From contig CAJTEX010000022.1 of NCBI GenBank assembly GCA_910575615.1, positions 1 to 48,618 on the forward strand: 48,618 nt of DNA, read 5' to 3'. This DNA is from Bacteroidales bacterium (lineage in GTDB: Bacteria; Bacteroidota; Bacteroidia; Bacteroidales; Muribaculaceae). Of the stretch, positions 24,262-32,487 are shown one piece after another. The notes beneath the pieces were generated by a model. It was not told the origin of the DNA. It made no database searches and saw only the letters and a program-made list of their open reading frames with translations. Each line of letters opens with the position of its first letter. The first letter of the stretch is position 1. Made by a program: the position numbers and the translations under genes.

Positions 24262-24786
24262 TTATTTTGCGGCAGGGGTGTCTTTCACTCCGAGTTTGGC
24301 CTTTACCAGGGGAGTGATGTCAACCACGTCGTTTGAGGTGTAGGCTGCTGTGCCCAGGGGGAGAATCATAGTGAAACCGCCTTCAGCTCCTACAGCCTTG
24401 ATGGCGTTGATGAGTTTCTCCTGCACGGGGGCCATCAGCTGCTGCTGCTTGCGGGCGAGTTCCTGCTGCGCGGTCTGGGCAAACTGCTCTGACTTCTGGT
24501 TGAGCTCCTGGATTTCCTGGGCGCGGCGGTCTTTGATTGTCTGGGGAGTGGCGGTGTCAGACATCACTTTCTGGAACTCCTCATACTTGGCTTTGAATTC
24601 CTCCTGGATTTTGGCGTATTCGCTTTCGAAGGTCTTTGAAGCCTCGTTGAACTGGTTCTGGGCTTCGATGTATTCCGCCATTCCGGGGATGATTGACTCG
24701 GGGTCTACTACGCCGAATTTGGCGGACTGGGCCCACGCGCACATGGGCAGGGCCACTGCAAGGGCCAGAAGAATTTTCTTGATCAT
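24262..24786 (-). CDS. skp: OmpH/Skp family periplasmic chaperone
   Basis: The 174-residue protein has a signal peptide (MIKKILLALAVALPMCAWAQ) and a long charged helical hairpin, the jellyfish-tentacle coil of Skp. The conserved FGVVDPESIIPGM at the start and TMILPLGTAAYTSNDVVDIT near the end are family features. Skp trimers bind unfolded outer-membrane proteins in the periplasm and hand them to BamA. It lies 36 bases after a paralogous gene, in the cluster with bamA. I apply the gene name by family, not by orthology test. Confidence 0.9.
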   Translation of the reverse strand: MIKKILLALAVALPMCAWAQSAKFGVVDPESIIPGMAEYIEAQNQFNEASKTFESEYAKIQEEFKAKYEEFQKVMSDTATPQTIKDRRAQEIQELNQKSEQFAQTAQQELARKQQQLMAPVQEKLINAIKAVGAEGGFTMILPLGTAAYTSNDVVDITPLVKAKLGVKDTPAAK

Positions 24787-24822
24787 TTTTAAGATGGTCT
24801 ATTATCTGTTATTGTATTGTTT

Positions 24823-25338
24823 TCAGTTGGAATATCCGAGTTTGGCCAGCACCTCGTTGCTGACATCGATACGGGGAGAGGCGTAGACGATGTTGGCCGA
24901 TGACGCGCGGTCGAAGATGCATTGGTAGCCGCGCTCCTCGGAAAGCTTCTTGACGGCGTTGTAGACATCGTCCTGGATGGGCTTCATCAGCGTCTGGCGC
25001 TTTTTGTAAAGCTCACCTTCCGGGCCGAAGTATTTGTAACGCAATTCTGACGCTTCTTTCTCTTTGGCCACAATCTCCTCCTCGCGTTTCTTTACCTGTT
25101 CTTCGGTGAGAAACACTTTGTCGGAGAGGTATTTCTTGTAGAGGGCGTCGGCGTCGCGGCTGACGGCTTCCACCTCCTTCTGCCAGCGGAGGGAGAGTTG
25201 GCGCAGCTGCTCGTTGGCCATCTCGTAGGAGGGCACCTGCTTGAGGATGTACTCCATGTCGACAAGGGCGAACTTCTGGGCTGAGGCCCCGAAGCAGGCT
25301 GCCACAACGATGGCGAGGGTCAGCAATATCTTTTTCAT
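24823..25338 (-). CDS. skp: OmpH/Skp family periplasmic chaperone
   Basis: The 171-residue protein is a paralogue of the next gene. It has a signal peptide (MKKILLTLAIVVAACFGASA, cleavage near 20), ALVDMEYILKQVPSY and a Glu/Lys-rich coiled-coil body (residues about 40-130). A conserved C-terminal DVSNEVLAKLGY closes it. It should act with BamA in outer-membrane protein assembly. It begins 93 bases after the bamA stop, in the same orientation. Tandem skp genes after bamA are common in the phylum. Confidence 0.9.
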   Translation of the reverse strand: MKKILLTLAIVVAACFGASAQKFALVDMEYILKQVPSYEMANEQLRQLSLRWQKEVEAVSRDADALYKKYLSDKVFLTEEQVKKREEEIVAKEKEASELRYKYFGPEGELYKKRQTLMKPIQDDVYNAVKKLSEERGYQCIFDRASSANIVYASPRIDVSNEVLAKLGYSN

Positions 25339-25431
25339 AGGTAAGTCGTTTTTGATTTGTCGTTTACTATTAAGACAATCCGGCGGGGAAAAGGTTTAAG
25401 CCTTTGGGAGCGCCGTGTGGCATGGCCGGAA

Positions 25432-28065
25432 TCAGAACTCCTGGCCGAGGATGAAGTGGAAGTGGCTGCCACCCTTCTGGCCGAAGACGGTGTCGAAACC
25501 GTAGGCCCAGTCGATACCCATCATGCCGACCATCGGGAGGAAGATGCGCAGACCGACACCTGCTGAGCGTTTGAGGTTGAAGGGGGAGAAATCCTTGACA
25601 GAAGTCCAGGCGTTACCACCTTCGGCGAACACGAGGCCGTAGATGGTGGTCGAAGGCTGGAGCATGAAGGGGAAGTGAAGCTCGACTCCCAGGCGGGTGT
25701 AGGCGTAGCCTTCGCGTCCCCACGGGGTCAGCTGGCCGTTCTCGTAGCCTCGCAGGGCGATGGTCTCGGTGGCGTAGGTGTATGAGCCGCTCATGCCGTC
25801 GCCGCCGACATAGAATGTTTCGAACGGCGAGCGCAGCCATTTGTTGTAGCTGCCCAGAAGGCCGACATCGGCGCGTGTCATGAGCACGAGGGTCCATTTG
25901 CCGTCGGGGTCGGTCAGCGGGGTGTAGGTGCGCGATTTGAAGCGCAGCTTCCAGTATTCGATCCAGTGGTAAAGCTCCTTCTTCGACGCGGTGGAGTTCT
26001 CGTTGTAGAGCTTTTCCCAGTTCTTGTTTCCGAACAGTGATGCGGGAGGTGTGATCTGGAGGTTGAGCGAGAATGTCGATCCGCGACGGGTGTAGAGGGG
26101 ATTGTCGATGGAGTTTCGGGCAAGGGTGAGGCCAAGCACGAGGGCGTTCGACGTGCCGTTGTTCATATAATAGAGGTATTCCCAGTTCTTGAGGTAATAC
26201 CAGTTGTAGCTCAGCTCGGTGGTAAAGGTGAAATAGTCGTCGGGCCAGTTGAGACGTTTTCCGAAACCAACGGTCACACCCACCATCTGCAACACCTTGT
26301 TGGGGTCATAGGCGTTTTCGATGGAGTTCTGGTAATAGTCGTTGTAATAGTTGGAGCCGTAGCCGTAACCATAACCGTAGCCATATCCGCCGTAGAGATA
26401 GGGGTTGGCCCAGTTGGAGTTGTAATAAGAGGAGTTGACACCGGTCTGGCGGCTGTAGTAGGCCGACACCTGGAGCGAGTTGGGACGCTTGCCGCCGAAC
26501 CATGGGTCGAGGAACGAGACGGAATACATCTGGTAGTACCTCGCGTTGGTCTGCGCGCTGATGGTGAATGTCTGTCCTTCACCCTGGGGGATGAGTCCCT
26601 TGTATGAGCCGGGATTGAAGAGGTTCTTGATGGAGAAGTTGGTGAACTTCAGGGCCACTTTGCCGATGATGCCGGTCTGTCCCCAGCCGAGTGACAGCTC
26701 AATCTGGTCGTTTGCCTTTGACTCGAGGTTGAAGACCACATCCACGGTGCCGTTCTCTTCGTTGGGCTGGATGTCGGGGTTCATGTTCTCGGGGTTGAAA
26801 TGGCCTGTCTGGGCGATTTCACGCAGGGAGCGCATCACATCGTTCTTTGAGAACAGTTCGCCTGGTTTGACACGCAGGTCGCGGCGCACTACCTTTTCGT
26901 AGAGGCGGTCGTTACCGGTGATGACTACTTTGTTAACACGGGCCTGCGGGCCTTCAAACATTCTGAGTTCGAGGTCGATGGAGTCGCCATTGATGTTCTT
27001 TTCGATGGGTACGAGCTGGTAGAAGAGGTAACCCTTGTCCATATAGGCGTTTGACACGGCGTCGTCGTCCATGGTGAGTCGCTTGTTGAGCAGCTTCTGG
27101 TTGTAGACATCTCCGGGTTTCATGCCGAGGAGGTAGTCGAGCTGGTCGGTGGTGTAGAGGGTGTTCCCGATCCATGAAATGTCGCTGATATAGTATCGCT
27201 TGCCCTCTTCGAGGTTGATGAAGACATCCACCTTGTTTTCGTCATACGGCACTACTGAGTCGCTGAGAATCTTGGCGTCGCGGTAGCCAAGCTCGTTGTA
27301 TTTCTCTATGATGCGGTTGAGGTCGTCATGGTAATCGCTTTCGACGAATTTCTTCTGGCTGAAGAGTTTCCAGATGTTGCTTCCCTCGTTGGTCTTCTTG
27401 ATCACGCGCTTGAGTTTGCTGTCAGACAGCACCTCGTTGCCGTCGATGTAGATTTTGTGGACCTTCACCTTTGAGTGTTTGTCTACATCGATATGGACAA
27501 TCATCTCGTTTTTGTGGCTGAGGTCTTCCTGGAGCCAGATTTTCACTGTCGCGTTGCCGAAGCCTTTGTCAGCGAAGTATTTTTCGGTGATCTGTGTGGC
27601 CCGGTTGACGATGTTCTGGGTGATCTGGTTGCCTTTCATAAGCTGGAGTCGCTTCTGCAGCTCCTCGCGTTCGCTCTTCTTCATGCCGTCATACTGCACT
27701 TCTGAGATTCGGGGCTGGGTGCGCAGGTTGATGACAAGCCATATCTTGTTGCCCGCGATTTTCTCCGCGAGTATCTGGGCCTGGGCGAAAAGGCCCTGGC
27801 GCATAAGCCGCTTCACGGCGGTTGTGATGTCATTTCCCGGAATCTCGACCTCGTCGCCGACTTTCAGGCCGGAATAGCCGATGACGATGTAATCCTCGTA
27901 ATTGTCGGCTCCGGTGACGCGCAGCCCGGCGATTTCGTAACTGGTGGGCAGCCCGGAGTAGACGATGGGGGGATTGTAGATGGTGTCAGTGCGTTCCTGG
28001 GCTGAGAGTCCGGGAAAGACCATTGCGAGGAGGAGCAGGAAAAGGGTGAATGACCTGTATCTCAT
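25432..28065 (-). CDS. bamA: Outer membrane protein assembly factor BamA
   Basis: The 877-residue protein has a signal peptide (residues 1-22), about five POTRA domains (residues about 30-420), and a 16-stranded Omp85 barrel. The POTRA domains include SKVKVHKIYIDGNEVLSDSK and the barrel the family features RGYENGQLTPWG and FAEGGNAW. It ends in a C-terminal aromatic residue. It inserts barrel proteins into the outer membrane. Within the barrel region, near residues 550-575, is a run of alternating Tyr and Gly (YGGYGYGYGYGYG) followed by NYYNDYYQN, probably in a surface loop. The uppS gene precedes it by 24 bases and skp genes follow. Confidence 0.96.
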   Translation of the reverse strand: MRYRSFTLFLLLLAMVFPGLSAQERTDTIYNPPIVYSGLPTSYEIAGLRVTGADNYEDYIVIGYSGLKVGDEVEIPGNDITTAVKRLMRQGLFAQAQILAEKIAGNKIWLVINLRTQPRISEVQYDGMKKSEREELQKRLQLMKGNQITQNIVNRATQITEKYFADKGFGNATVKIWLQEDLSHKNEMIVHIDVDKHSKVKVHKIYIDGNEVLSDSKLKRVIKKTNEGSNIWKLFSQKKFVESDYHDDLNRIIEKYNELGYRDAKILSDSVVPYDENKVDVFINLEEGKRYYISDISWIGNTLYTTDQLDYLLGMKPGDVYNQKLLNKRLTMDDDAVSNAYMDKGYLFYQLVPIEKNINGDSIDLELRMFEGPQARVNKVVITGNDRLYEKVVRRDLRVKPGELFSKNDVMRSLREIAQTGHFNPENMNPDIQPNEENGTVDVVFNLESKANDQIELSLGWGQTGIIGKVALKFTNFSIKNLFNPGSYKGLIPQGEGQTFTISAQTNARYYQMYSVSFLDPWFGGKRPNSLQVSAYYSRQTGVNSSYYNSNWANPYLYGGYGYGYGYGYGSNYYNDYYQNSIENAYDPNKVLQMVGVTVGFGKRLNWPDDYFTFTTELSYNWYYLKNWEYLYYMNNGTSNALVLGLTLARNSIDNPLYTRRGSTFSLNLQITPPASLFGNKNWEKLYNENSTASKKELYHWIEYWKLRFKSRTYTPLTDPDGKWTLVLMTRADVGLLGSYNKWLRSPFETFYVGGDGMSGSYTYATETIALRGYENGQLTPWGREGYAYTRLGVELHFPFMLQPSTTIYGLVFAEGGNAWTSVKDFSPFNLKRSAGVGLRIFLPMVGMMGIDWAYGFDTVFGQKGGSHFHFILGQEF

Positions 28066-28089
28066 ATATGATGGAATGTCAATGTCTGT

Positions 28090-28857
28090 TTATTTGTCGG
28101 TGTCTTCGGCTGCGATTTGCTCGCTTGTCTTGCCGAATCGGCGTTCTCTTTTCTGATAGTTTTTAATTGCAAGCAGGAAGTCTTCTTTGGAGAAGTCGGG
28201 CCAGTATTTGTCTGTCACCTCGATTTCAGAATAGGCGATTTCCCACAGCAGGAAGTTGCTGACTCTGAAATCCCCCCCGGTGCGTATGAGCAGGTCGGGA
28301 TCCTGCTGGGGCAGTGTGGCGGTTGACAGTCTGGCAGAGATTGCGGCCTGGTCTATGTCGGCTGGGTCGAGCCTGCCGGCGGCGACATCTTCGGCAAGAA
28401 GCCTGGCGGCACGCGCTATGTCCCATCGTCCGGAATAGCTCAGGGCGAGGTTGAGCACCAGCCCTGTGCAATGTGATGTGGCGTCGAAACATCCCTGGAG
28501 ACGTCGGCGGGCATCCTCCGGCATACGGTCGAGGTCGCCGATCATCCTCAGCCTGACGTTGTTCTTGATTAGGTCGGGGGTCTCGCGCTGTATGGCTATG
28601 CCTATAAGGTGCATGAGCGCGTCCACCTCGGCCTGCGGACGATTCCAGTTCTCGGTCGAGAAGGCATAGAGAGTCAGGCATCCCACCCCGATCCCGGATG
28701 CGATTTCGGTGATGCGGCGCACGGTGTTGACCCCTTCGACATGGCCTTCGGAGCGGTCGAGGCCACGTTGTTTTGCCCAACGGCCGTTGCCATCCATTAT
28801 GATGGCGACGTGGGCCGGGATTCTGTTGCGGTCTATGCTTTCAAGCAGTTTTTCCAT
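28090..28857 (-). CDS. uppS: Isoprenyl (undecaprenyl) diphosphate synthase
   Basis: I start the 255-residue protein at 28857, which gives MEKLLESIDRNRIPAHVAII followed by MDGNGRWAKQRG. Upstream in-frame starts run through the DUF6089 gene. The signature Asp22 is in MDGNGRW. Other cis-prenyltransferase motifs are present: TLYAFSTENWNRP and, near the end, DLLIRTGGDFRVSNFLLWE. It elongates farnesyl diphosphate with isopentenyl diphosphate to the C55 carrier used for peptidoglycan and O-antigen. It is in the cluster DUF6089-uppS-bamA, typical of Bacteroidota. Confidence 0.96.
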   Translation of the reverse strand: MEKLLESIDRNRIPAHVAIIMDGNGRWAKQRGLDRSEGHVEGVNTVRRITEIASGIGVGCLTLYAFSTENWNRPQAEVDALMHLIGIAIQRETPDLIKNNVRLRMIGDLDRMPEDARRRLQGCFDATSHCTGLVLNLALSYSGRWDIARAARLLAEDVAAGRLDPADIDQAAISARLSTATLPQQDPDLLIRTGGDFRVSNFLLWEIAYSEIEVTDKYWPDFSKEDFLLAIKNYQKRERRFGKTSEQIAAEDTDK

Positions 28858-28865
28858 TTCAAGTG

Positions 28866-29546
28866 TCAGTCGACGTAGTGGCAGGTGGCACACCGCTCTC
28901 CAAACTCGTAAGTTATAGAGAAAGAGATGTCGGAGTACCAGTCTGTGTTCCTTGCGAAGGAGCTCTGGATCTGATGGAGGTCGCTCAGCGGGCCGTCCAT
29001 ATGGTCGGAGAACACCTTCGTCATTGAAAATTCGAGGGCGAGGTTGAGGCGTGGCTTCGCTTTGTATTTGATGCCGAACGCCATCGGGATGTTGAACCCG
29101 GCGTTGGTCTGGCCGGAGCATGTCGACACCGACAGGCCGACACCTGCGGCGAGGTATGGGGTCCAGCGGCGCAGGCGTTTGTAGGTCTCACCGATGCCGT
29201 AGGGGAAGAAATTGAACTCGATTCTTTCCTGAAGCTCGATGACTGTGGCCTTGAAGTCGTAGCTCGCGAAGCCGGGGAACACATCATCCATCCCTTTTGT
29301 GTCACCGCTTATGGTCAGCACGTTGGCCACTGTGCGCAGGCTCCATCTCACGTCGGGGAGATAGTGGAATGTGAGCCCTCCGGCTACTCCGGGGTGGGAG
29401 AGAATGCTGGATGACGCGTCGCCGAGGTAGCCTGACACACCAATCTGGCCGCCCATATCGAATTTGTAGGTCGATTCCTGGGCGTGTAGTCTGCCGGCGA
29501 TTGCGCAGCAGAGCAGGATTGGCAGGATGATGGTCAGACGTTTCAT
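28866..29546 (-). CDS. DUF6089 family outer-membrane barrel protein
   Basis: The 226-residue protein has a signal peptide (MKRLTIILPILLCCAIAGRL, cleavage after HAQ) and the strand pattern of a small outer-membrane beta barrel (GGQIGVSGYLGDASSSI, GGLTFHYLPDVRWSL, YLAAGVGLSV). This matches the DUF6089 family that precedes uppS and bamA in many Bacteroidota. Function is unknown, but its place hints at envelope assembly. It overlaps no neighbour and lies 8 bases before uppS. Confidence 0.85.
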   Translation of the reverse strand: MKRLTIILPILLCCAIAGRLHAQESTYKFDMGGQIGVSGYLGDASSSILSHPGVAGGLTFHYLPDVRWSLRTVANVLTISGDTKGMDDVFPGFASYDFKATVIELQERIEFNFFPYGIGETYKRLRRWTPYLAAGVGLSVSTCSGQTNAGFNIPMAFGIKYKAKPRLNLALEFSMTKVFSDHMDGPLSDLHQIQSSFARNTDWYSDISFSITYEFGERCATCHYVD

Positions 29547-29577
29547 CGGTTGTGTTAGTTGGCGGGGGGAGAGGGTG

Positions 29578-31080
29578 TTATTGGAGAGGTTTCATTCTGA
29601 GGTGGTTGACAACGCCGCTCCAGTAGGTCTGGCGCAGTGTGCCTCCTGTGTCATATCCTCCGAAGAGATAGAGGTAGGGACATTCCCAAGATGTTATGGG
29701 GGTGATTGCCAATGGGGTGGCGTCGCTCGCGTCAAGAGTCTTGTCAAAAACCAGCAGCGACGCGCCTGTGGTGAACGGCATATATTCGGGCAACTGCAGG
29801 GTCTCGGACCCTTTCTGCCAGTTGACACCCATGTCGCGGGAAATCCACACGTCGCCGACAGGCTTGAGCCCCATTCCGCCGAAGGCTAACAGCACTTCGC
29901 GCTGGCTTACGCGCCAGCTGATGGTATCGGTCTCAGCCACAGTGTATTTCGCCAGGGTGTAGCCTGACGCAGCCGGCAGGCGGTCGCTAAGCTCGGCCCA
30001 TTGCTTGCCGTCGAAGCCCCAGGTGGAGCCGGTTAATGACCCGGAAGCTGTTTTGCCTCCGGTGATGACAATCTGGGGCAGGGTGGCCCACTTTGTGGTG
30101 AATTGGGCTGCTCCTGATGATGCCTCAACAGGGAATGTCGCTGGCACAGGCTGTCCGGCCTGAGGCCATGCCGATGAGGGATAGGCGGCGAAAGAATGAG
30201 AGCCTGCGTTTTCCTTTATGCCGATGATTGCGTTGTCGTATGCGGCGGTGATGTTTGCCCAGCTGGTGTCGACAATTTTGAATGAGCGGCCTCCATCATT
30301 GCTTTGGTGGAGGTTGCCGTAACTGTCGGTCACATACAGGTCTCCTTGCTCTGTGGCGGTGAAGCTTTCAACGTTGAGGAGGTTGCCGTATGAGGGGGTG
30401 TTGACATCGACGAAGGAGGGGGAGATGACTCCTGGCTCCCAGTTGCCGCCACCGCTTTTGGCGTTGGGAATGAATGTAGAGATGCCGGCGTCGCCGTCGG
30501 GCGCGGTGCTGAGCATTATGGCCTTGTCGCCTGATTTCACCGTCTTGCTGCGGGTCATCCCGGCCACTCCACGGAGGACACCGGCCTGAAGCTCGTCCCA
30601 GTACAGCGAGTCTGCCACGACTGATGACACATTGAGGCGGATTTCATAATCCCTTTCGTGGAGGCCGTCGGCAGACACCAGGTGGAGTGTCACAGGGCCG
30701 TTGGTGAAGTCGATTTTTTCATCGGGAGTGGTGAGGTAATCCACCACGGATGCTTCCTTCTCCTCGTCGCCGTTTATGCGGAGCTCGGCCACGGAGCAAG
30801 CGTCGCTGGAGATGCTCACGGCTATGGCGTCGACATTTGTCCCGTATGGCAGCGGCGAAGCGTTGAAAATCTTTCCGGCCACGAGGTCAATGGAGAAATA
30901 CACGGAGTCGAGGTTGTTCAGTACGGTCTGGTCGGCTTTGAGCGAGAAAGCCGTGACGGCAGTGCCGGAGAGGTCCTGCGGATCCGTGCCCCAGGTCTCG
31001 CTTGAGTTGCAACCCGTGACAAAAGAGCCTAACGCGGCGAGCAACGCAAGCGGGAAATATGAAAGGAAGCCTTTTTTCAT
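29578..31080 (-). CDS. DUF6242 domain surface lipoprotein
   Basis: I start the 500-residue protein at 31080, giving the lipoprotein signal MKKGFLSYFPLALLAALG with lipobox LGSFVTGC and Cys24. An upstream ATG adds 21 implausible residues. Residues about 35-190 are an N-terminal beta-sandwich domain of the DUF6242 family. The rest has repeating blade-like segments (for example DSYGNLHQSNDGGRSFKIVD, and WISRDMGVNWQKGS), like a sialidase or kelch type propeller. It is probably anchored to the outer membrane. No catalytic residues can be named. It heads the DUF6089-uppS-bamA-skp group on the minus strand. Confidence 0.82.
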   Translation of the reverse strand: MKKGFLSYFPLALLAALGSFVTGCNSSETWGTDPQDLSGTAVTAFSLKADQTVLNNLDSVYFSIDLVAGKIFNASPLPYGTNVDAIAVSISSDACSVAELRINGDEEKEASVVDYLTTPDEKIDFTNGPVTLHLVSADGLHERDYEIRLNVSSVVADSLYWDELQAGVLRGVAGMTRSKTVKSGDKAIMLSTAPDGDAGISTFIPNAKSGGGNWEPGVISPSFVDVNTPSYGNLLNVESFTATEQGDLYVTDSYGNLHQSNDGGRSFKIVDTSWANITAAYDNAIIGIKENAGSHSFAAYPSSAWPQAGQPVPATFPVEASSGAAQFTTKWATLPQIVITGGKTASGSLTGSTWGFDGKQWAELSDRLPAASGYTLAKYTVAETDTISWRVSQREVLLAFGGMGLKPVGDVWISRDMGVNWQKGSETLQLPEYMPFTTGASLLVFDKTLDASDATPLAITPITSWECPYLYLFGGYDTGGTLRQTYWSGVVNHLRMKPLQ

Positions 31081-31147
31081 CTTAGTAAATATAACGACGA
31101 TGGGGCAACCGGGAAACGCGCCCGGTAACCCGCAACATTTCAAGCTG

Positions 31148-31155
31148 CAAAGTTA
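31148..31155 (-). promoter_or_regulatory. -7 box of the DUF6242-bamA operon
   Basis: The minus strand reads TAACTTTG followed by C, about 68 bases before the start at 31080. No -33 element is convincing. Confidence 0.6.
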
Positions 31156-31424
31156 GCAACATTTTTGGAAACTCTGGTTGAAACGCACCGCAAAATTAAC
31201 CCATACGTTTAAATAACCCAACACCCCAGGTCGGCTTTAAGTAATTTTTCAAAAACTTTCACCCTTGCTAACATTGCGGCCTTTTATGCTTGATTTTCTG
31301 CCCAGGCGTTGACAGCCAGGGGATAAGCAGAGGATTGACGGCTGCTGTTAATGAATGTTATCAAGGGTTTGCCGCGTCAATTCGGCCATATAAAAATAAG
31401 TCCGGCAAAATGACGCTAACGAAG

Positions 31425-31459
31425 TTTAATCCCGGACAAAAAGATTGTTTAATCCCGGA
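31425..31459. repeat. 12-bp direct repeat TTTAATCCCGGA
   Basis: TTTAATCCCGGA occurs at 31425-31436 and again at 31448-31459, 23 bp apart, about two helical turns. It lies about 100-125 bp upstream of the predicted start of the small transcript at 31555 and could be a regulator site. Confidence 0.45.
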
Positions 31460-31518
31460 AATGCCATCAAAGTGTGTAAAATAAAGTTAAAACAAGGCTA
31501 TTTTGTGGGCCTGAACCA

Positions 31519-31548
31519 TTGCAGTGTTTGAAATAAACCCTACCTTTG
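31519..31548 (+). promoter_or_regulatory. Promoter of a candidate small RNA
   Basis: TTG at 31519-31521 and TACCTTTG at 31541-31548, followed by C, are 19 bases apart, a consensus pair. Transcription would start near 31555. The next features on this strand are a terminator and, on the other strand, the end of the AlkD-like gene. Confidence 0.7.
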
Positions 31549-31554
31549 CAATGT

Positions 31555-31619
31555 GTTTTTCATGGTATTAGATTTAAGGTTAACTAAGATTGGTTGTCGG
31601 GAGACAATCAATTTTTTTT
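31555..31619 (+). ncRNA. Candidate small RNA (about 65 nt)
   Basis: A consensus promoter is followed only about 35 bases later by a strong intrinsic terminator, with no coding frame between them. No gene on the same strand follows for over 2 kb, so this is not a leader of a nearby gene. The result is a short free transcript. The 5' part is A/T-rich and unstructured (TTAGATTTAAGGTTAACTAA), a possible seed for base pairing. I do not recognise the family. Confidence 0.5.
31589..31619 (+). terminator. Strong intrinsic terminator
   Basis: ATTGGTTGTC (31589-31598) pairs with GACAATCAAT (31603-31612), with one G-T pair and the loop GGGA, followed by eight T (31612-31619). Confidence 0.9.
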
Positions 31620-31665
31620 GTCTTTGCCAAATCTGAATAGATTCAAATTGCTGTAAACAAGCTTG

Positions 31666-32382
31666 TTATCTTTGTGATTCCTTCCGCTGTTGTCGCCATA
31701 TGGCGCGTTCTTCTGCCGGAAGTCTCTCAATGGCATAAGACAGGGTGGTGGCTGACAATAGTGAAATATGGGTGGAAAGAAATGTTTTCATTGCATCGAT
31801 CTCTTTCTTGCCGACCTCGCGCAGCACCCAGCCCACAGCCTTGCGCATCAGCGGGTGGGGGTCAGTTACGAGGAGCCTGCATATCTCGAGCGCGAGGACT
31901 ATGTCGCGGTCTCTCATTATCGGTCTCAATGTGGAGACAACCGACGCGCGTCGTTTCCATAGGTTTTCGTCCAGGGCCAGGTGCCTGATTGTGTCGTGAT
32001 GGCGTCCGGCCCGTAACTCCTCGCCGAGTATGTATGGGGCCGAGAGGTCGACGAGATCCCAGTTGTTAGCCCTTGTCAGGTTGTCGAGATAAAAGTTTGT
32101 GGTCTCCTCCGGGTGTTTGTGGTATCTGGCTACCAGCGCGAGAAAACCGCCGAGGCGATATTCGTGGACGGGGTGTTTCACCATCGTCCCTATCGCATCC
32201 AGCGGCGCGAGGGCGTATTTCCTGGAGATGGCCCTGTTGGCCGGCACGGAGAGTCCGATGAACCGGTCTCCGTGGCCGTATTCGCCTTCGCCGGTCTTGA
32301 AGAACCGTGACAATATTTCTGCTTTTTCTGGATTGGCAGCGGCGGCAAGCTGGGCTTGCCAGTTTTCTGTGGTCTGTTGCAT
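31666..32382 (-). CDS. AlkD-like DNA alkylation repair protein
   Basis: I start the 238-residue protein at 32382 (MQQTTENWQAQL); an earlier in-frame ATG would fall upstream of the promoter box at 32436-32443. The protein is all-helical with HEAT-like repeats. The conserved NNWDLVDLSAPYILGEEL near residue 115 and LWKRRASVVSTL identify the AlkD family of DNA glycosylases. These excise bulky or cationic alkylated purines such as N3-methyladenine and N7-methylguanine. It is cytosolic. It is preceded by an MFS transporter gene on the same strand, 105 bases apart, with its own promoter. Confidence 0.88.
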   Translation of the reverse strand: MQQTTENWQAQLAAAANPEKAEILSRFFKTGEGEYGHGDRFIGLSVPANRAISRKYALAPLDAIGTMVKHPVHEYRLGGFLALVARYHKHPEETTNFYLDNLTRANNWDLVDLSAPYILGEELRAGRHHDTIRHLALDENLWKRRASVVSTLRPIMRDRDIVLALEICRLLVTDPHPLMRKAVGWVLREVGKKEIDAMKTFLSTHISLLSATTLSYAIERLPAEERAIWRQQRKESQR

Positions 32383-32435
32383 GGGCGGTGAGGTGATGTG
32401 CCGGCGCGGGAGGTCGCGCTGATGTCTGTCGCCTG

Positions 32436-32443
32436 CAAAGGTA
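32436..32443 (-). promoter_or_regulatory. -7 box of the AlkD-like gene
   Basis: The minus strand reads TACCTTTG followed by C, 53 bases before the start at 32382. Confidence 0.6.
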
Positions 32444-32487
32444 CGGAAAAACCGTCGCATTTCCAATCAGGAGAGCCGAGTCTTGTG

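Noticed and set aside
28858-29121. Longer N-terminus for uppS
   Set aside because: It runs through the DUF6089 gene in another frame. The normal start of the family lies at 28857.
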